From Aureimonas sp. Leaf427 (GTDB taxonomy: Bacteria > Pseudomonadota > Alphaproteobacteria > Rhizobiales > Rhizobiaceae): a DNA stretch of 64,000 nucleotides. The position numbers were made by a program, and so were the translations under genes. The notes under the pieces were generated by a model. That model was given only the letters and a program-made list of their open reading frames with translations, did not search any database and was not told the DNA's origin. Positions 58,641 through 64,000 of this stretch are shown in pieces. The stretch spans positions 356,100 through 420,099 of the forward strand of contig NZ_LMQW01000012.1 of the NCBI RefSeq assembly GCF_001425485.1, given 5' to 3'. How positions within the stretch are numbered: the stretch's first letter is position 1; every line of letters begins with the position of its first letter.

Positions 58641-58780
58641 GCCCTTCCGCGCTCGGGCCACTTGTGCGTGCGTGTCGCACGGCCCGCCTTCCCCCCTCCC
58701 GCTCCTTGCTCTACAAGGTTCGGACCTCTGTGAAAGGCCCGGCCCCCAGCCGTGCCGGGCGTCCCCGAACGGTCTCCATC

Positions 58781-59899
58781 ATGCGCATCATCATCGAGCG
58801 GTCCAACCTCCTGAAGACGCTGAGCCACGTCCATCGCGTGGTGGAGCGGCGGAACACGATCCCGATCCTTTCCAACGTTCTCGTTCGCACCGAAGGCGGC
58901 GCGCTCCGCCTGAAGGCGACCGATCTCGATCTCGAGATCACCGAGACCGTGGCGGCGAACGGCGAGCAGGAGGGCGGCACGACCGTGCCGGCCCATCTTC
59001 TCTACGACATCGTGCGCAAGCTGCCCGACGGCGCGGAGGTGAAGCTCGCCACCAATGCCGACGGCACCCACATGACGGTGACCTCCGGCCGCTCGAACTT
59101 CCGGCTGCAATGCCTGCCCGAGCAGGATTTCCCGGACATCACCGCCGGCAGCTTCAGCCACGGCTTCAAGATCGCCGGCTCCGCGCTGGCGCGCCTCATC
59201 GAGCGCACGCAGTTCGCGATCTCCACCGAGGAGACGCGCTACTATCTGAACGGCATCTTCCTCCACACGATCGAGGTGGACGGCAAGCTCGCGCTCCGGG
59301 CGGTCGCGACCGACGGCCATCGCCTCGCCCGCGCCGAGATGGAGGCGCCCGTCGGCTCGGAGGGCATGCCCGGCATCATCGTGCCCCGCAAGACGGTGGG
59401 CGAGTTGCAGAAGCTTCTCGACGGGACCGAGGACCCGGTCGGCGTCGAGCTCTCCGATTCCAAGATCCGCTTCACGATCGGCGAGGTCGTCATGACCTCC
59501 AAGCTGATCGACGGCACCTTCCCCGACTATCAGCGCGTGATCCCGCAGGGCAACGACAAGGCGCTGACGCTCGACCGGCAGAGCTTCTCGGCCGCCGTCG
59601 ACCGCGTCTCCACCATCTCCTCCGAGCGCGGGCGGGCGGTGAAGCTCGCCGTGTCCGACGGGCAGCTGACGCTGACGGTGAACAGCCCCGATGCCGGCAC
59701 CGCGACGGAGGAACTGGCCGTCGGCTACGAGTCCGAGGACATCGAGATCGGCTTCAACGCCAAGTATCTGCTCGACATCACCGGCCAGCTCTCCGGCAAT
59801 TCCGCCGTCTTCATGCTGGCCGATGCCGGCTCTCCGACGCTGATCAAGGACGGCGGTGACGACGGCACGCTCTACGTCCTGATGCCGATGCGCGTCTGA
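58781..59899 (+). CDS. dnaN: DNA polymerase III sliding clamp (beta subunit)
   Basis: 372 residues, normal length, three repeated clamp domains. Family pieces: VVERRNTIPILSNVLV near the N-terminus, DLDLEI, TEETRYYLNGIFLH in the second domain, DGTFPDYQRVIP, and the C-terminal LYVLMPMRV, which ends the protein-binding face. It forms the ring that tethers the replicative polymerase. 140 bp separate it from the toxin gene; recF follows after 2 bp. Confidence 0.98.
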   Translation: MRIIIERSNLLKTLSHVHRVVERRNTIPILSNVLVRTEGGALRLKATDLDLEITETVAANGEQEGGTTVPAHLLYDIVRKLPDGAEVKLATNADGTHMTVTSGRSNFRLQCLPEQDFPDITAGSFSHGFKIAGSALARLIERTQFAISTEETRYYLNGIFLHTIEVDGKLALRAVATDGHRLARAEMEAPVGSEGMPGIIVPRKTVGELQKLLDGTEDPVGVELSDSKIRFTIGEVVMTSKLIDGTFPDYQRVIPQGNDKALTLDRQSFSAAVDRVSTISSERGRAVKLAVSDGQLTLTVNSPDAGTATEELAVGYESEDIEIGFNAKYLLDITGQLSGNSAVFMLADAGSPTLIKDGGDDGTLYVLMPMRV

Positions 59900-59901
59900 C
59901 G

Positions 59902-61101
59902 ATGGACGCGCCGGAGGGCGCTGGAGCCATCGCGGGCATCGCCGGCCCGAACGCGGGAGCTGAAGCGCCCTCGGTCGCGCTGTCGCGTCTGCGGCTGGCC
60001 GAGTTTCGGAACTATGCCGCCCTGGAGGTCGCGCTGTCGCCGGGCTTCGTCGTGCTGGCCGGCGAGAACGGGGCGGGCAAGACGAACTTCCTGGAGGCCA
60101 TCTCGCTGCTGACGCCGGGGCGCGGCCTTCGCCGGGCCGCCTATGGCGAAATCCTGCGCGAAGGCGCGGCCGGCTTTTCCGTCGGCGCCCGGCTGCATTC
60201 GCGGGGCGAGGTGCTGGACCTTCTGACCATCGCGCGATCCGAGCCGGGCGGGTCCCCGGGCGCTGGCCTGACGCGCAGCGTGCGCATCAATCAGACGCAG
60301 GCGCGCAGCGCGGAGGAGCTGCTCGACCATCTGCGCATCCTCTGGCTGACGCCGGCGATGGACGGGCTCTTCACCGGCCCGGCCGGCGACCGGCGGCGCT
60401 TTCTCGACCGGCTCGTTCTCGCCGTGGACCCCGCCCACGGGCGGCGGGCGGCCGATTACGAACGCGCCATGCGCTCGCGGAACCGGCTGCTGCAGGACGG
60501 GCGCGACGACGATTCCTGGCTGTCCGGCCTGGAAATGCAGATGGCCGAGCTCGGCGTCGCCATCGCCTCCGCGCGGGCGGAACTGGTGCGGCTGATGGCG
60601 GCGATGATCGACGAGGCCGGCACGGACGCACCCTTCCCGCAGGGCGATCTGGAGCTTTCCAGCGGCTACGGATTCGGCGAACCGGTCGGGCCGGCCGTCG
60701 ATCTGGAGGACGAGGCCAGAGCGCGCCTCGCGCGTCAGCGCGGGCTCGACCGCTCGGCGGGGCGCACGCTGGAGGGGCCGCACCGGGCGGATCTCGCCGT
60801 CACGCACCGGGCGAAGAACATGCCGGCCGCCCTGTCCTCGACGGGCGAGCAGAAGGCGCTGCTGATCGGGCTGATCCTGGCGCATGCGCGGCTCGTCTCG
60901 GCCGTCAGCGGGCTGGCGCCGCTGCTTCTCCTCGACGAGGTCGCGGCCCATCTCGATCCGAGGCGCCGCGCCGGCCTCTTCGACATCGTGGAGAGCCTCG
61001 GCGTCCAGTGTTTCATGACGGGAACGGACGCCTCGCTCTTCGAGGCATTGGGGGCGCGGGCGCAGATGCTTCCCGTCGCCGGCGGAAGGATCGCGGCATG
61101 A
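59902..61101 (+). CDS. recF: DNA replication and repair protein RecF
   Basis: 399 residues. SMC-like ATPase: Walker A VLAGENGAGKTNFLEAI (residue ~55), signature-type LSSTGEQKALLIGL near residue 312, Walker B PLLLLDEVAAHLD. It loads RecA at gaps with RecO and RecR. About 20 extra N-terminal residues precede the usual start of homology (SRLRLAEFRNY). It starts 2 bp after dnaN; its stop overlaps the moeB ATG by 4 bp. Confidence 0.96.
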   Translation: MDAPEGAGAIAGIAGPNAGAEAPSVALSRLRLAEFRNYAALEVALSPGFVVLAGENGAGKTNFLEAISLLTPGRGLRRAAYGEILREGAAGFSVGARLHSRGEVLDLLTIARSEPGGSPGAGLTRSVRINQTQARSAEELLDHLRILWLTPAMDGLFTGPAGDRRRFLDRLVLAVDPAHGRRAADYERAMRSRNRLLQDGRDDDSWLSGLEMQMAELGVAIASARAELVRLMAAMIDEAGTDAPFPQGDLELSSGYGFGEPVGPAVDLEDEARARLARQRGLDRSAGRTLEGPHRADLAVTHRAKNMPAALSSTGEQKALLIGLILAHARLVSAVSGLAPLLLLDEVAAHLDPRRRAGLFDIVESLGVQCFMTGTDASLFEALGARAQMLPVAGGRIAA

Positions 61102-61880
61102 GCGCAACCCCTCTCACCCCCGACGAGATCGGGCGCTATGCGCGTCACATCATCCTGCCGGAGGTCGGCGGGGGCGGGCAGCAGGCGCTGAAGCGCGCGC
61201 GCGTGCTCGTCGTCGGGGCCGGCGGCATCGGCTCGCCCGCGATCCTCTATCTCGCGGCCGCCGGCATCGGCACGATCGGCGTCGCCGACGACGACACCGT
61301 CTCGCTCTCCAACCTCCAGCGGCAGGTCCTGCATGCCACCCGCGACATCGGCCGGCCGAAGGTCGAGAGCGCGGGGGAGACCGTGGCCGATCTCAATCCG
61401 CATGTCCGCTTCGAGCCCCATCCCGTCCGCCTCACCGCCGACAACGCGGCCGGAATCATCGAGGCCTACGACCTCGTTCTCGACGGCTCCGACAATTTCG
61501 CGACGCGCTACCTGATGGCGGACGCCTGCGCGGCGGTCCGCCGGCCGCTGGTGCTCGCCGCCGTCAACCGCTTCGCCGGGCAGCTGACCGTGCTCGCACC
61601 CTACGAGAGCGACGAGGCAGGACGAGCGAACCCGTCCTATCGCGACCTCTTTCCCGAAGCGCCGCCCGCCGGCCTCGTCGCCTCCTGCGCGGAGGCGGGC
61701 ATTCTCGGCGTCGTCACGGGTATTCTCGGCACGCTCGCCGCGGCCGAGGCGGTCAAGCGCATCTGCGGGATCGGCGACCCGCTGATCGGGCGGCTCCTGA
61801 TGGTGGACGCGCTGACCATGCGGTTCGAGGAGATCCGGTATCGGCGCAGGCGTTCGGGTGGAGTGGCGTCCGCAGGTTAA
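61098..61880 (+). CDS. moeB: MoeB/ThiF-family adenylyltransferase
   Basis: 260 residues of the E1-like MoeB/ThiF/HesA fold. ATP-binding motif VLVVGAGGIGSPAILYLAAAG (split at ~20 residues) near residue 35, the Arg/Asp set in NLQRQVLH and DGSDNFATRYL, and the cysteine in LVASCAEAGILG. It would adenylate the C-terminal glycine of MoaD or ThiS in molybdopterin or thiamine synthesis. The two CxxC pairs that bind structural zinc in E. coli MoeB are absent: the first is replaced by NPSYRDLF and no C-terminal pair exists. recF-moeB adjacency is common in Rhizobiales. Confidence 0.88.
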   Translation: MSATPLTPDEIGRYARHIILPEVGGGGQQALKRARVLVVGAGGIGSPAILYLAAAGIGTIGVADDDTVSLSNLQRQVLHATRDIGRPKVESAGETVADLNPHVRFEPHPVRLTADNAAGIIEAYDLVLDGSDNFATRYLMADACAAVRRPLVLAAVNRFAGQLTVLAPYESDEAGRANPSYRDLFPEAPPAGLVASCAEAGILGVVTGILGTLAAAEAVKRICGIGDPLIGRLLMVDALTMRFEEIRYRRRRSGGVASAG

Positions 61881-61933
61881 GGGCCAGCTAGTAACGGGCG
61901 AATCGGGGGCTGCCCTTGGAAGGTTTGAGCGAG

Positions 61934-62078
61934 GCACCCCCCGCTGGCCTGCCGGCCATCTCCCCCGCAAGGAGGGAGATCAGCCTCGTTGAGGACGGCT
62001 CAAGGTCGATCCCCGCCCTGGAAGCTGCCCGATCTCCCCCCTTGCGGGGGAGATGCCTGGCAAGGCAGAGGGGGGTGC
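61934..62078. repeat. palindromic intergenic element, family A copy 2
   Basis: 145 bp between convergent moeB and the flavin monooxygenase gene. Ends GCACCCCCC and GGGGGGTGC are inverted; the arms contain CCTGCCGGCCATCTCCCCC and the imperfect complement GGGGGAGATGCCTGGCAAGG. Size and core match the element at 2303-2446, though the arms here have several mismatches, suggesting an older copy. Confidence 0.8.
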
Positions 62079-62119
62079 TTCGCGCCGACGCCCTCGAAGC
62101 GCCCCCTGACTCAATACCA

Positions 62120-63961
62120 TCACCTCGCGTGATGGCTTTCCGCCAGCTTGTAGACCGGCGTCGGAATGCCCTCGAGCCGGGCTTTGAGCTGCAGCGCCAG
62201 ATATTGCGAGTAGTGGCGGGACTGGTGCAGGTTGCCGCCGTGGAACCAGAAGTTCGGCAGCTGCGTCGGCTTCCACATGTTGCGGAGCTCCCCCTCCCAG
62301 GGGCCGGGGTCCTTGGTCGTGTCGGAGCCGAGGCCCCAGACCTTGCCCACCTTGTCCGCCGCCTCCTGGTCGATAAGGTCGGCCACCCAGCCGTTCATCG
62401 AGCCGTAGCCGGTGGCATAGACGATGAGGTCGGCGGGAAGCTCGGTGCCGTCGTCGAGCTTGACGCCGGTTTCGGTGATCTCCTCGACCTGCCCGCCCTT
62501 CAGCTTGATCTTGCCGTCGATGATGAGCTGCGAGGCGCCGACGTCGATGTAGTAGCCGGAGCCCCGGCGCAGATACTTCATGAAGAGGCCGGAGCCGTCC
62601 ACGCCGAAATCGTTGCGGAAGCCCGCCGCCTCCAGCGCCCCGTAGAAGTCGGCATCCACCCGCGCAATCTCCTCGTAGAGCGGGATATGGAACTCGTGCA
62701 TGATCTTGAAGGGCACGGAGGCGAAGATGAGATCGGCCTTGGCGGTCGTGATGCCGGCCTTCAGGGCGCGCTCCGAATAGAGATCGCCGAGGCTCTTCTC
62801 CATCAGCGTGTCGGACTTCACGATATGGGTGGAGGAGCGCTGGACCATGGTGACGTCGGCGCCCGCCTCCCACAGGGCCGCGCAGATGTCGTGGGCCGAG
62901 TTGTTGGAGCCGATCACGACGACCTTTTTGTCCTTGTAGGCGTCGGGGCCGGGATGTTCGGACGAGTGCTGCTGCTCGCCCTTGAAGCGCTCCATGCCCT
63001 TGAAGTTCGGCTTGTTCGCCTTGCCGGACATGCCGGTCGCCAGGACCAGATGCTTCGGGCGCAGGGTCAGCTCCTTCCCGTCGCGCAGCACCGTCACGAC
63101 CCATTCGCCGGCGGCCTCGTCGAAGCGGGCATTGGTCGCGCGCGTCTTCGACCAGTAGTTCAGCTCCATGACGCGGGTGTACATTTCCAGCCAGTCGCCG
63201 ATCTTGTCCTTCGGCGCGAAGACGGGCCAGTTCTTCGGAAAGTCCATGTAGGGCAGGTGGTCGTACCAGACGGGATCGTGCAGGCAGAGCGACTTGTAGC
63301 GCTTGCGCCAGGCATCGCCGGGTCTGTCGTTGGCATCGATGATGATGGCGGGAACGCCCAGCTGGCGCAGGCGCGCGCCGAGCGCGATGCCGCCCTGTCC
63401 GCCGCCGACGACGAGCACGAAGGGCTGCGTGTCGTAGCCGAGGCTTTTCGCCTCCGCCTCGCGCCGCTCCGACCATGTCTTGCGGTCGCGATTCGCCCCA
63501 TGCTCGGCGCCCATGGGGCGGCGCTCGCTCAGAGGCTCCTCGAAACCCTTCAGCTCGTAGGCGGTGGTCAGCAGCGTCCAGGCCTTGCCGTCCTTCAGGC
63601 GCAGGTGCCCGCGGCCGCGCGCGACGCCGGTCTCGAAGGTGATCCAGGCCTCGGTGACGCCGCCGGCTTCCGTCGGCTCCTCCTCGATCTGGAAGTTGCT
63701 CGGCCGCGTCTCGGCGAGCGTCGCGCCCAGAAGATCGCGCACGCCCTCCCGTCCCTCGACGGTGGTGATGTTCCAGGTGAAGGCGACGAGGTCGCGCCAG
63801 AAGCTCGTCTCGGCGAAAAGCTCGACGGATGCCTCGATGTCGGAAGCGGCGAGCGCCGCCTCGAAGCGGCCGAGCCAGGCCTTCACTGCGGCGCGGGGCG
63901 CGGTGTCGCCGGCCGGGGCCGTGCCGGGCGTCGCCGCGGGTCGTTCGAGCGTCTCGCTCAT
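62120..63961 (-). CDS. FAD/NADPH-dependent monooxygenase with N-terminal SnoaL-like domain
   Basis: 613 residues. The first ~150 form an NTF2/SnoaL-like domain (WLGRFEAALAASDIEASVEL; FAETSFWRDLVAFTWNI). Then a flavin-containing monooxygenase: FAD motif VLVVGGGQGGIALGARLRQLG split near residue 183, the FMO region GMERFKGEQQHSSEH, NADPH motif VVVIGSNNSAHDICAALW near residue 350, and the late DLIVYATGYGSMNGW. It resembles Baeyer-Villiger/FMO-type oxygenases; substrate unknown. A GGAGGAAC ribosome site lies 6-7 bases before the ATG. Convergent with moeB. Confidence 0.9.
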   Translation of the reverse strand: MSETLERPAATPGTAPAGDTAPRAAVKAWLGRFEAALAASDIEASVELFAETSFWRDLVAFTWNITTVEGREGVRDLLGATLAETRPSNFQIEEEPTEAGGVTEAWITFETGVARGRGHLRLKDGKAWTLLTTAYELKGFEEPLSERRPMGAEHGANRDRKTWSERREAEAKSLGYDTQPFVLVVGGGQGGIALGARLRQLGVPAIIIDANDRPGDAWRKRYKSLCLHDPVWYDHLPYMDFPKNWPVFAPKDKIGDWLEMYTRVMELNYWSKTRATNARFDEAAGEWVVTVLRDGKELTLRPKHLVLATGMSGKANKPNFKGMERFKGEQQHSSEHPGPDAYKDKKVVVIGSNNSAHDICAALWEAGADVTMVQRSSTHIVKSDTLMEKSLGDLYSERALKAGITTAKADLIFASVPFKIMHEFHIPLYEEIARVDADFYGALEAAGFRNDFGVDGSGLFMKYLRRGSGYYIDVGASQLIIDGKIKLKGGQVEEITETGVKLDDGTELPADLIVYATGYGSMNGWVADLIDQEAADKVGKVWGLGSDTTKDPGPWEGELRNMWKPTQLPNFWFHGGNLHQSRHYSQYLALQLKARLEGIPTPVYKLAESHHAR

Positions 63962-64000
63962 GCCTGTTCCTCCCGTTGAATCCGTTTTCCCGGGAGGGGA

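Overview
The window is GC-rich (about two thirds G+C by eye) and nearly all coding. It looks like the chromosome of an alphaproteobacterium of the order Rhizobiales (Hyphomicrobiales). Evidence: the block dut-coaBC-ubiB-ubiE | mutM-rpsT-dnaA-dnaN-recF, an arsRCH set, a rhizobial-type inositol locus, a small RNA with repeated CCTCCTCCC loops, and dispersed palindromic elements of the rhizobial kind. A member of the Aurantimonadaceae (Aureimonas/Aurantimonas-like) would fit, but genus is inference only.

Layout. 1-2.3 kb: end of an ABC ATPase with a degenerate Walker B, a lone cyclic-nucleotide-binding protein and a metallo-beta-lactamase-fold hydrolase. 2.3-5.1 kb: recQ and a small HTH protein, both on the minus strand. 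5.3-19.7 kb: a long plus-strand surface-polysaccharide/ABC-transport operon with many 4-bp gene overlaps. It holds two COG4671-type and two GT4 glycosyltransferases, a histidine phosphatase, a NodB-like deacetylase, a double ABC ATPase fused in frame to a heparin-lyase-like domain, an FkbM methyltransferase, a substrate-binding protein and two permeases. 19.9-22.4 kb: class III nucleotide cyclase and a catalase-like protein. 22.7 kb: a predicted anti-Shine-Dalgarno sRNA. 23-25.3 kb: a membrane protein, then arsR-arsC-arsH.

25.4-40.4 kb: an inositol/cyclitol-type catabolic region. A minus-strand operon carries a TIM-barrel isomerase, two tandem periplasmic binding proteins, ATPase, permease, two Gfo/Idh/MocA dehydrogenases, another TIM-barrel protein and iolC. 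It is preceded by a LacI-type regulator, and divergent from that run an IolE-like protein and a third dehydrogenase. iolB, iolD and iolA are not in the window. 40.5-48.8 kb: gyrB, a small lipoprotein, a cytochrome P450, an unknown protein, an MscS channel, cysK and a diguanylate cyclase.

48.8-64 kb: housekeeping and replication genes (dut, coaBC, ubiB, ubiE, mutM, rpsT, rhodanese, dnaA, dnaN, recF, moeB), then a flavin monooxygenase. Two separate PIN-domain toxin-antitoxin pairs are embedded here, one between ubiB and coaBC and one between dnaA and dnaN. Four large intergenic palindromic elements (two families) lie at about 2.3, 4.4, 19.8 and 62.0 kb. I saw no tRNA, rRNA, CRISPR array, insertion sequence or prophage.
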